A DNA stretch of 64,000 bases from Acidobacteriota bacterium. GTDB taxonomy: Bacteria > Acidobacteriota > Aminicenantia > Aminicenantales > Saccharicenantaceae. The notes beneath the pieces were generated by a model. It worked only from the letters and a program-made list of their open reading frames with translations. It did no database searches and was not told the DNA's origin. Where the stretch lies: positions 81,055 through 145,054 of the forward strand of contig JAKQUO010000048.1 of NCBI GenBank assembly GCA_029569255.1, read 5' to 3'. Below are positions 15,978-23,188 of this stretch, piece by piece (position 1 is the first letter of the stretch; each line of letters opens with the position of its first letter). A program made the translations under genes and the position numbers.

Positions 15978-18079
15978 TCGGGCTGCACCCGCTCGACTTC
16001 GCCATCGTCCTCGTTTTCGTCGCCGCCGTCCTGTGGCTCGGCTGGCGGGCCTCGCGCAAGACCAAGACGGCCGAGGACTTCTACGTCGCCGGCCGCCGCC
16101 TGGGCAAGTTCTACCAGTTCTTCCTCAACCTGGGCACCTCGACCAACGCCGACCAGGCCATCGTCGTCTCCCGCGAGGTCTACCGCCAGGGCGTCGGCGG
16201 GATGTGGATCCAGTACCTCGTCCTCTTCCTGACCCCCTTCTACTGGTTCACCACGGCCTTCTTCCGCCGCGTCCGCCTGGTCACCATCGGCGACTTCTTC
16301 ACGGAGCGGTTCAAGAGCCGGTTCCTCGGCGCGGCCTTCGCCGTCTTCACCCTGTTCATGGCCTTCCTCGGCAACGGCGTCGGCTACATGGTCGCGGCCA
16401 AGACGATGATGGCCCTGACGCCCAAGCCCGCCGCGCGCTACACCGTCGAGGAGCGCCGGGCCGTCGACCTCTTCGAGGAGTACCGGGCCCTCCGGGCCCG
16501 CTCCGAGCGCGGGGAGCTCGCCCCGGCCGAGTCGGCGCGCCTGGCCGAGCTCGTCGAGCGGGAGAAGAAGGGCGAGCTGCGGGCCTTCGTCTCCTACACG
16601 GACGCGGTCTCGATCTACCTCGTCTACACGGTCATCGTGGCCGTCTACACGATGATGGGCGGCTTCCTGGCCGCGGCCATCACCGACGTCATCCAGGGGT
16701 TCCTGCTGACGGCCTTCTCGCTCCTGCTCATCCCCATCGCCCTCCACCGCGTCGGCGGGTTCGCCGGGCTCCACGCCGCCGTCCCCGATTTCATGTTCAA
16801 GCTCTTCGGCTCGGCGGCGACGAGCGAGTACGCCTGGTACACCATCCTGGCCATGGCCCTGGCGAACCTCGTCTCCATCATCGCCGTGGCCACCGGCATG
16901 CAGACGGCCGGCTCGGCCAGGAACGAGATGACCGCCCGGGTCGGCATGATCGGGGGCATGTTCTTCAAGCGCGTCATCATGATCTTCTGGGCCCTGACCG
17001 GCCTCCTGGCCATCGCCCTCTACGCCGGCCGGCTCCACGATCCCGACCTCATCTGGGGCCGCATGACCATGGACCTGCTCTTCCCCGGCGCCATCGGCCT
17101 GATGATGGCCGGGATCCTCTCGGCCAAGATGTCCAGCCTGGCCGGGTCGAGCGTCTCCTACTCGGCCCTCTTCATCCGCAACCTCTACCAGCCCTTCGTC
17201 AAGCCCAAGTCGGACCGCCACCTGATCCGGGTCGGGCGGGCCGCCATCGGCGCGACCCTGCTCGGCGGCGTGGGCGCGGCCCTGTTCATCGGCAACCTGC
17301 TCGACTTGTTCAAGTACTTCATCTCCCTGCCGGCCATCTTCGGCGCGGCCATCTGGCTGGGCTTCCTGTGGCGCCGCGTGACCCGGGCCGCGGTCATCGC
17401 CCAGGTCGTCGTCTGCTTCGCCGTCTACGCCCTCGTCCCCAACGTCTTCCAGTCGCTCGAGTGGGCCCGGACGCGGCCCTCGTTCCTGCGGGAAACGCGG
17501 GCCCGGATCGTCAACATCACCACCCGGGCCGTCGAGGAGGACGTCGCGGCGGGGCGCGCGGCCGCGGTCGGGGAGGTCATCCGCAAGGAGCACCGCAACC
17601 CGCCCGAGGGCATCTTCTACGAGAAGGTCGCCCGGAGCGACCCCCGGGACCCGGATTCGCCCAAGGTCGGGATCGGCCGGTTCCACGCCGAGCTCTGGAT
17701 CCTCGGCTGGTGCGGGGTCGATTTCACGGGCTTCTCCAAGGCCCAGCTGAGCGCCGTCCGCTTCGGCTTCGACGCTCTGTTCCCGTTCGTCCTGCTCTTC
17801 TTGCTGAGCGCCGTGACCCGGCCCGTGCCCAAGGCCGACCTCGACCGCTTCTTCGCCCGCGTCCACACGCCCGTCCAGCCGACGCCAGAGGAGGAGGAGC
17901 GGGCCCTGCGGCGCGCCGTCGAGCGCTACGAGGAGATCGAGTCGCGCAAGCTCAAGGCGGGGTCGAACTGGGAGATCATGAAGCCTCGGCTAGTCGATGT
18001 CCTCGGCTTCGCCGGCTGCTGGGCCCTCGTCGGGGTCGTCGTCCTGCTCCTCTGGCTCGTGGTAAAATGGGGGACATGA
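15965..18079 (+). CDS. sodium:solute symporter (SSS) family protein
   Basis: This 704-residue, roughly 13-helix protein begins with FGLHPLDFAIVLVFVAAVLWLGWRASRKTKTAEDFYVAGRR, the usual SSS opening, and has SAKMSSLAGSSVSYSALFIRNLY, the conserved helix-8 region. Two long soluble insertions (about residues 155-205 and 500-590) make it longer than typical members. Both termini come from family A repeats. The only available start, GTG 15965, reads GTG TCC CCC ATT (MSPI), and the last codons AAA TGG GGG ACA TGA give KWGT and stop. Substrate unknown; peptides or amino acids from the upstream dipeptidase are plausible. Confidence 0.85.
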   Translation: MSPIFGLHPLDFAIVLVFVAAVLWLGWRASRKTKTAEDFYVAGRRLGKFYQFFLNLGTSTNADQAIVVSREVYRQGVGGMWIQYLVLFLTPFYWFTTAFFRRVRLVTIGDFFTERFKSRFLGAAFAVFTLFMAFLGNGVGYMVAAKTMMALTPKPAARYTVEERRAVDLFEEYRALRARSERGELAPAESARLAELVEREKKGELRAFVSYTDAVSIYLVYTVIVAVYTMMGGFLAAAITDVIQGFLLTAFSLLLIPIALHRVGGFAGLHAAVPDFMFKLFGSAATSEYAWYTILAMALANLVSIIAVATGMQTAGSARNEMTARVGMIGGMFFKRVIMIFWALTGLLAIALYAGRLHDPDLIWGRMTMDLLFPGAIGLMMAGILSAKMSSLAGSSVSYSALFIRNLYQPFVKPKSDRHLIRVGRAAIGATLLGGVGAALFIGNLLDLFKYFISLPAIFGAAIWLGFLWRRVTRAAVIAQVVVCFAVYALVPNVFQSLEWARTRPSFLRETRARIVNITTRAVEEDVAAGRAAAVGEVIRKEHRNPPEGIFYEKVARSDPRDPDSPKVGIGRFHAELWILGWCGVDFTGFSKAQLSAVRFGFDALFPFVLLFLLSAVTRPVPKADLDRFFARVHTPVQPTPEEEERALRRAVERYEEIESRKLKAGSNWEIMKPRLVDVLGFAGCWALVGVVVLLLWLVVKWGT

Positions 18080-18316
18080 TCCCTTCGGGGACCGCGACGG
18101 ATTCCGTATTTCCTGGCCGCCCGGCCTATCAACGTGAGAGAGAAGAAGACGCGTTGGCGACGGTTGCCTCTTTGGATCAGGTGATGCGGACACCCGGGGA
18201 CGACAGCCCGCGCGAATCTCGGCATGATCGACCTCCTGCAATAGAGAGGACGATTGGAGCGGGGCGTTTTTTTTCAGCGGCGGAAAAATCAGGAAACAGG
18301 TATCATGTCCCCCATT
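18067..18316. repeat. family A repeat pair 2 enclosing a RAYT fragment
   Basis: A reverse unit (ATGGGGGACATGATCCCTT, 18067-18085) faces a forward unit (AGGAAACAGGTATCATGTCC, 18291-18316). About 200 bases lie between them, including the first 28 codons of a RAYT transposase on the minus strand. The left arm supplies the symporter's stop codon. This is the copy that links the repeat family to a transposase. Confidence 0.9.
18142..18225 (-). pseudogene. RAYT transposase N-terminal fragment
   Basis: Translation gives MPRFARAVVPGCPHHLIQRG then NRRQRVFF, matching the first 28 residues of the RAYT genes at 33786 and 58023 (for example PHHIIQRGNRRQPVFF). The homology then stops abruptly, well before the HUH motif. 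The fragment lies inside repeat pair 2 and looks like an internally deleted, non-autonomous derivative. Confidence 0.8.
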
Positions 18317-18337
18317 CAGCGAAGGCCGGCGCTCTTG

Positions 18338-19378
18338 TCATGCTCCGCTCCTCTCCTCGAAGCGACCGGCCAGCTGGCCGCAGGCCGCAGCGATGTCGCT
18401 GCCCTTGGACAGCCGCACGGTCGTCCCGACCCTGCGCTCCTCGAGCCAGCGCTTGAAGCGCGAGAGGTCGGCGTCCGTCGGGGTCTTGAACTCGAGCCCC
18501 TCGACGGGGCTGTAGGCGATGAGGTTGACCTTGGCCCGGAGGCGCCGGGCGATCGCGGCCAGGCCGTCGGCGTCGTCGAGCGCATCGTTGAGGCCGGCGA
18601 GGAGACAGTATTCGAGTGTGATCATCCGGCCGCCCGAGCGGACGTAGCCCTCGGCCGCCCGGACGACCGCGTCGAGCGGGAAGCGCCGGTTGATGGGCAT
18701 GAGCCGGTCGCGGAGACGGTCGGTCACGGCGTGGATGGAGAGCGAGACGTTGATCTGGATATCGAGTGCGGAGAGCCGGGGGAAGGCGTCGGCGAATCCG
18801 GCCGTCGAGACGGTGATGCGCCGGGCCGCGACGGCCATGCCCTCGGGGGCGTTCATGATGCGGACGGCCTTCTCCACGTGGGCCCAGTTGTCGAGGGGCT
18901 CGCCCATGCCCATGAAGACGTAGTTGGTCGGCTCGCGGCCGAGCGCGGAACGGACATGGACGGCCTGGCCGACGATCTCGGACGGACGGAGGTCGCGCCG
19001 GAAGCCGCGGCGGCCGCTGGCGCAGAAGGCGCAGGCGAACTTGCAGCCGACCTGGGTCGAGAGGCAGACCGTCAGGCGGCGGCCGGCGGGGATGATCACG
19101 GTCTCGACGTGCTCGCCGTCGCCGAGCCGGAAGAGGAGCTTGGTCGTGCCGTCTCCGGACGACCGCGTGTCGGCGACCTCGAGCCCGGCGAACGTGAACC
19201 GCGCGGCGAGCCTCTCCCGGAGCGCCTTTCCCAAGGTCGTGATGGCCTCGAACGCCGCCGCCCGCTTCTTGTAGAGCCCCTCGAAGATCTGGACCGCCCG
19301 GTAGCGCCGTTCCCCGAGCTTCTCGAGCTCGTCCTGGAGCTCGCGAAGCGTCAGGTCGCGGACATCAATGGGGGACAT
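18338..19378 (-). CDS. rlmN: 23S rRNA (adenine-C2)-methyltransferase RlmN, radical SAM
   Basis: The 346-residue protein has the radical SAM cluster CKFACAFC, GMGEPLDN, the SxHA segment (SLSIHAVTDRLRDRLMPINRR), and late cysteines in EYCLL and AACGQL that include the methyl-carrier Cys position. It modifies A2503 of 23S rRNA and, in characterised homologues, A37 of some tRNAs. The start codon and first four residues (ATG TCC CCC ATT, MSPI) come from a family A repeat, after which the usual N-terminus DVRDLTLRELQDEL follows at once. The stop lies 22 bases from another copy. Confidence 0.95.
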   Translation of the reverse strand: MSPIDVRDLTLRELQDELEKLGERRYRAVQIFEGLYKKRAAAFEAITTLGKALRERLAARFTFAGLEVADTRSSGDGTTKLLFRLGDGEHVETVIIPAGRRLTVCLSTQVGCKFACAFCASGRRGFRRDLRPSEIVGQAVHVRSALGREPTNYVFMGMGEPLDNWAHVEKAVRIMNAPEGMAVAARRITVSTAGFADAFPRLSALDIQINVSLSIHAVTDRLRDRLMPINRRFPLDAVVRAAEGYVRSGGRMITLEYCLLAGLNDALDDADGLAAIARRLRAKVNLIAYSPVEGLEFKTPTDADLSRFKRWLEERRVGTTVRLSKGSDIAAACGQLAGRFEERSGA

Positions 19379-19498
19379 GATACCTGTTACCCGATTCTAT
19401 CACAGGTGAGGAGATCTCCGCCGGGGGTCCGCCGGGGGTCTCCCTCCGCGCCGCGGGCGCTTCGGAAATGGGGAAACGGGTATCATGTCCCCCATTTT
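19367..19498. repeat. family A repeat pair 3 (between rlmN and the TrmA-type gene)
   Basis: The reverse unit at 19367-19392 carries the rlmN start codon (minus strand). The forward unit at 19471-19498 carries the stop codon of the upstream minus-strand methyltransferase. About 78 bases of unrelated sequence separate them, including a short tandem CCGCCGGGGGT. Confidence 0.9.
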
Positions 19499-20766
19499 AG
19501 GATCGCCAGGGTCTCGATGTGGGGGGTGTGGGGGAAGAAGTCGTAGACGCGGAGCGCCTCGAGCTCGTAGGCCCCGAGGAGCGCCTTCAGGTCGCGGGCC
19601 AGCGTCGCCGGGTTGCAGGACAGGTAGAGCAGCAGCGGCACGGGCGCGGCAACCAGCCCGGCGACGACCGCCGGCGCAAGGCCCCGCCGCGGCGGGTCGG
19701 CGACGACCACCCCCGGCCCCCGGCCCAGGATCTCCTCCAGCCACTCCTCGGCCGTCCCCTCGCAGACGGCGAAGTTGCCGACGCCGTTGAGGGCCAGGTT
19801 CCTCTTCAGGAAGCCGATGTTCCCCGGGTCCGGCTCGACGCCGAAGACCTCGCGGGCCCGCGCGGCCAGCGGGATCCCGAACGTCCCCACCCCGCAGTAG
19901 AGGTCGGCCACCGTCTCTCCGGCCCTCGCCGCGGCGGCCGCGGCGACGTCGTCGAAGACCCGCTCGAGGATGCCGACGTTGGCCTGGAAGAACGACCGGG
20001 CGCCGGCGCGGAAGGTCCGGCCGCCGACGGTCTCCTCGAGGAAGTCCCGGCCGAAGAGCCGCTCGTCCCGGCGGCGCTTGCCGTCGAAGACGGACGCGAC
20101 CGCCCCGGCCAGGGCGAGTTCCTTCCGCGCCCCGGCCAGGGCCTCGCCGAGAGCCGCCTTCTCCGCCTCCGAGGCCAGGTCGAGCGCGACGAGCGAGTCG
20201 CCGCGCGTCCGGCTGGTCCGAACCTCGATCGCCTCGACCGAGCGGAACGGCCCGGCCTCGATCGTCTCCCGCAGGCGGGCCAGCAGGCCGTTCACCCGCT
20301 CCGGGACGAGGTAGCAGCGGTCGACGGGCACGAACGAGGCCCGCTCGCCCGGCTCGTGATAGACGAGCTCGGCCCGCCCGGCCTCGCTCCACCGGACCCG
20401 GAGCCGGATCCGGTTCCGGTACCCCCAGCTCTCGGGCGAAGCCGTGACCGGCGGCGGGCCGCAAGGGCGCCGGAGCTCCCGGCCCATGATCTCCGCGACC
20501 TGGCCGCGCTTGACCTCGAGCTCGAGCCCGTCGTCCATGTCCTGGTAGGGGGAGCAGGCGAGGTAATGGCCGCACCTCGGCGCGACCCGCCGCGGCGAGG
20601 GCTCGACGACCGCCACGGTCCGCGCCTCGGCGTAGCTCCTCCTGTCCCTGACGACCTCGACCTCGACCGTCTCCCCGGGCAGGCCGGCGTCGGTGAAGAC
20701 GACCTTGCCGCCGGCGAGCCCCAGCCGCCGGCCCGGGTAGACGATCTTGTCGACGCGGATCCGCAT
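19483..20766 (-). CDS. TrmA/RlmD-type 23S rRNA or tRNA uracil-5-methyltransferase
   Basis: The 427-residue protein starts with a TRAM-like RNA-binding domain (IVYPGRRLGLAGGKVVFTDAGLPGE). A partial Fe-S cysteine cluster follows (CGHYLAC, third Cys missing), then FFQANVGILERVFDDV, a SAM site (VADLYCGVGTFGIPLA), VVADPPRRGL and the catalytic Cys in YLSCNPATLARDL. It ends FFPHTPHIETLAILKWGT. The last residues and the TGA stop come from a family A repeat, so the natural C-terminus (usually a few residues after VE/IET) has been replaced. Start ATG 20766. Confidence 0.85.
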   Translation of the reverse strand: MRIRVDKIVYPGRRLGLAGGKVVFTDAGLPGETVEVEVVRDRRSYAEARTVAVVEPSPRRVAPRCGHYLACSPYQDMDDGLELEVKRGQVAEIMGRELRRPCGPPPVTASPESWGYRNRIRLRVRWSEAGRAELVYHEPGERASFVPVDRCYLVPERVNGLLARLRETIEAGPFRSVEAIEVRTSRTRGDSLVALDLASEAEKAALGEALAGARKELALAGAVASVFDGKRRRDERLFGRDFLEETVGGRTFRAGARSFFQANVGILERVFDDVAAAAAARAGETVADLYCGVGTFGIPLAARAREVFGVEPDPGNIGFLKRNLALNGVGNFAVCEGTAEEWLEEILGRGPGVVVADPPRRGLAPAVVAGLVAAPVPLLLYLSCNPATLARDLKALLGAYELEALRVYDFFPHTPHIETLAILKWGT

Positions 20767-20791
20767 GCGGCCGCTCTCTCGGCTCTCCGCC

Positions 20792-22033
20792 CTACCGCGA
20801 CGGGTAGCCCGGGTAGTCGCGGAGACCGACGACGGCGCCCCGGGCGCTCCAGGAGAAGTCCATCTCCGAGGGGAGGCGCCAGGTCTCGTAGCATTTCATC
20901 AAGGCCTTGTCCAGCCCCTCGACGACCAGGCGCTTCGCCCCGGGCGTTTGGACGCTCAACCGCCGCGCGCCCGGCCCTTCGACGGCCCGGACGAGCTCGG
21001 CCGGGAACTCCCGGACCTCCGGCATCGAGTCCTGCATGCCGTTGACGCACAGGGTCTGGCTGGCCGCGGCCTCCAGGCCGCAGAGCGGCCGGGCCCCGGC
21101 GACGCCGACATCGGCGATCGACCTCCAGAGCTTGTTCATGGGCTCGTCGTCGGGGACGCCGTAGCTGCGGCGCGCGCCGTCGGAGAGCTCGGCCCACAGG
21201 CCCGAGGTCCGGCTCTCGCACCGGACGACCCCTTTTTCGAACTCGTAGCGGACGACCGGCCCGCGGTCCTCCTCCGAGGCGTGGCTCACGAGGAACAGGA
21301 TCTCGACGCCCTCCTCGGTCCGGACCCGCGCCGCCGCCGTGTCGAAGTTCTCGATGGCGTTGGCCCTGTAGAGCTCGGCCTCGACCTCGGCCGGCCGGGC
21401 GCTCGTCTCCGGCTCCTTCCCCAGGATATAGAACATGTTGTGGAGGTCGTGGGCCATGGCGTTCTGGGCCGGGCTGTCGAGGACCCAGGCGCCCTCGGCG
21501 TCGGTTCTCTTCCCGGCCCAGTCGTTTCGCTCGTAGTAGGCCGTGTCGCGGGGCCAGAGGTAGAGGCACTTGAACCGCTTGGGCGCGCCGAAGAGCCCGG
21601 CCCGGATGTCCTCTTTCAAGGCCTGGACGGCCGGGCTGAACGACCACTGGTAGCCGACGGCCACCCAGCGCCCCGCCGCCCGCTCGGCCTCGATGGCGTT
21701 GCGGACCTCCTGGACCGTCCCGGCCGCCGGCTTCTCGCAGAGGACGTGGCTGCCCTTGGCCAGGGCGAAGGCCGTCTGCGGCATGTGGAGGTGGATGGGC
21801 GTCGACAGGACGGCCAGGTCCGCCCGCCGGTTCCTGTAGAAGTCCTGGAGGCTGATGAAGCAGGGCACGCCCATGGCCCGCATCTCGACGTACTGCGGGC
21901 AGCGGTTGGGCTGCGGGTCGACCGCCCCGACGATCCGGAACAGGCCCGCGTCCTTCTTCCCGAGAAGCGCCTGGAGGTAGACGGCGCCCATTCCGCCGAT
22001 GCCGACGAGGACCAGGGATGCGGGTTCGCCCAT
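20792..22033 (-). CDS. Gfo/Idh/MocA-family oxidoreductase
   Basis: The 413-residue protein shows an N-terminal NAD(P) Rossmann fold (LVLVGIGGMGAVYLQAL), ADLAVLSTPIHLHM and the family signature HVLCEKPAA near residue 98. A beta-sheet substrate domain follows. Members oxidise or reduce sugars or inositols. It is the third gene of a minus-strand unit after GH38 and a UroD-like protein, with a 15-base gap, which places it in glycan or glycoside breakdown. Substrate not determinable from sequence. Confidence 0.85.
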   Translation of the reverse strand: MGEPASLVLVGIGGMGAVYLQALLGKKDAGLFRIVGAVDPQPNRCPQYVEMRAMGVPCFISLQDFYRNRRADLAVLSTPIHLHMPQTAFALAKGSHVLCEKPAAGTVQEVRNAIEAERAAGRWVAVGYQWSFSPAVQALKEDIRAGLFGAPKRFKCLYLWPRDTAYYERNDWAGKRTDAEGAWVLDSPAQNAMAHDLHNMFYILGKEPETSARPAEVEAELYRANAIENFDTAAARVRTEEGVEILFLVSHASEEDRGPVVRYEFEKGVVRCESRTSGLWAELSDGARRSYGVPDDEPMNKLWRSIADVGVAGARPLCGLEAAASQTLCVNGMQDSMPEVREFPAELVRAVEGPGARRLSVQTPGAKRLVVEGLDKALMKCYETWRLPSEMDFSWSARGAVVGLRDYPGYPSR

Positions 22034-22048
22034 CTCGGCTCCTTCAGG

Positions 22049-23188
22049 TCAATATTGGCACAGTTTGGCGTGCTCGTCCAACAGGGCCATGAAGTTGTCG
22101 TACTTCGCGCCCACGGCGACGCTGTGGCTCGAGCCGAGGATGAACCGGCCGCCCGGCTTGGCGCAGGCCATGGCCCGGCGGACGTCGGCCCGGACGTCCC
22201 CGGGCGTCCCCCCGACGAGGTTCTCGACTGCGACGCCGCCCCAGAGGGCCATCCGGTCGCCGTGCGTCCTCTTGACGCGGCAGATGTCCATGCCCGCCGT
22301 GGGCTGGATGGACTGGTAGGCGTCGAAGCCGATCTCGACGAAGAAGTCGAGGAGGAGGCCGATGTTGCCGCAGCTGTGCTTGAGGATCTTCTTGCCGTGC
22401 TTCGCCTTGACGTTCCGGGCCCGCTCCTTGTTGGCCTCGAGGAAGAGGTCGCGGAACATGGCCGGCCCGATGAGGGGGCCCGTCTTGAAGCCGAGGTCCT
22501 CGGCCCACATCACGGCGTCCGAATCGGGGTGGATCATGATCTCGTCGGCCAGGTTCTGCTCCCGGACGAGGAGCCGCGTCGCCGCCCGGACCGCCTCGGG
22601 GTTGGCGGCGAGCTCGTAGAGGCCGCGCTCCATGCCGCCGAGCAGGACGATGCCGACCGACCCGCCCGACGGGCCGCAGATGTACTTCTCCCCCTTGAGC
22701 GCCCGGACGACGGCGTCGAGGATCCGCCAGGACCGCTCGTCGCGCCGCGGCGGCTCGGGCTCCTTCTCGAACTCGGCCGCGGTGAAGACGCGCCGGTCGC
22801 GGACGGGGTCGTGGACGCAGGTGATGTCCTGGGTCGCCTCGGACAGCTTGTAGATCCGGCCCTCGCGGTCCTCCCATGTCGTCGGGTCGATCCGCCGCGG
22901 CGGGGGAGGCCCGTCCTCGGGCGCGAGCTCCCACGTCGCCATGGGGAAGGTGACGATGTCGAGGGGCAGCTTCCGGTGCAGGGCGATGTGGTCCTCGAGC
23001 CAGCTCGCCGCGACCTCGCCGGCCCGCCCCTCCCAGAAGGCGATCTGCGACCTGGCCTTGGCCCGGAGGTAGGTCTCGTGGCCGAGGACGCGCTCGACCG
23101 TGTCGAAATCGACGGCGAACTCGGCGTAGGGGACGCGGTCGGGGACCCGGCCCTCCAGGACCGCCGCGACCCGCTCCTTCGGGGTCAT
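22049..23188 (-). CDS. uroporphyrinogen decarboxylase-family protein
   Basis: I use ATG 23188 (MTPKERVAAVLEGRVPDRVP), which overlaps the GH38 stop by four bases; the ORF-track extension is antisense-like sequence. The 379-residue protein has the UroD-family opening, MWAEDLGFKTGPLIGP and LKHSCGNIGLLLDFFVEIGFDAYQSIQP, with His/Cys at the zinc position (HSCGN) of methylcobamide methyltransferase relatives. It sits in a glycoside operon and is not next to hem genes, so a methyl transfer or demethylation role is more likely than heme synthesis. Confidence 0.75.
   Translation of the reverse strand: MTPKERVAAVLEGRVPDRVPYAEFAVDFDTVERVLGHETYLRAKARSQIAFWEGRAGEVAASWLEDHIALHRKLPLDIVTFPMATWELAPEDGPPPPRRIDPTTWEDREGRIYKLSEATQDITCVHDPVRDRRVFTAAEFEKEPEPPRRDERSWRILDAVVRALKGEKYICGPSGGSVGIVLLGGMERGLYELAANPEAVRAATRLLVREQNLADEIMIHPDSDAVMWAEDLGFKTGPLIGPAMFRDLFLEANKERARNVKAKHGKKILKHSCGNIGLLLDFFVEIGFDAYQSIQPTAGMDICRVKRTHGDRMALWGGVAVENLVGGTPGDVRADVRRAMACAKPGGRFILGSSHSVAVGAKYDNFMALLDEHAKLCQY

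Noticed and set aside
14255-17866. Antisense ORF of 1203 codons opposite the C69 peptidase and symporter
   Set aside because: Same GC-driven artefact; the sense strand has two well-defined families.
17926-18225. The whole 99-codon minus ORF as a gene
   Set aside because: Only its first 28 codons resemble a RAYT; the rest is antisense to the symporter and crosses a repeat.
15874-19498. Family A repeat pairs as ordinary rho-independent terminators
   Set aside because: The stems are long, but T-runs are short or absent and several copies lie inside or at the start of coding regions, which does not fit a terminator role.
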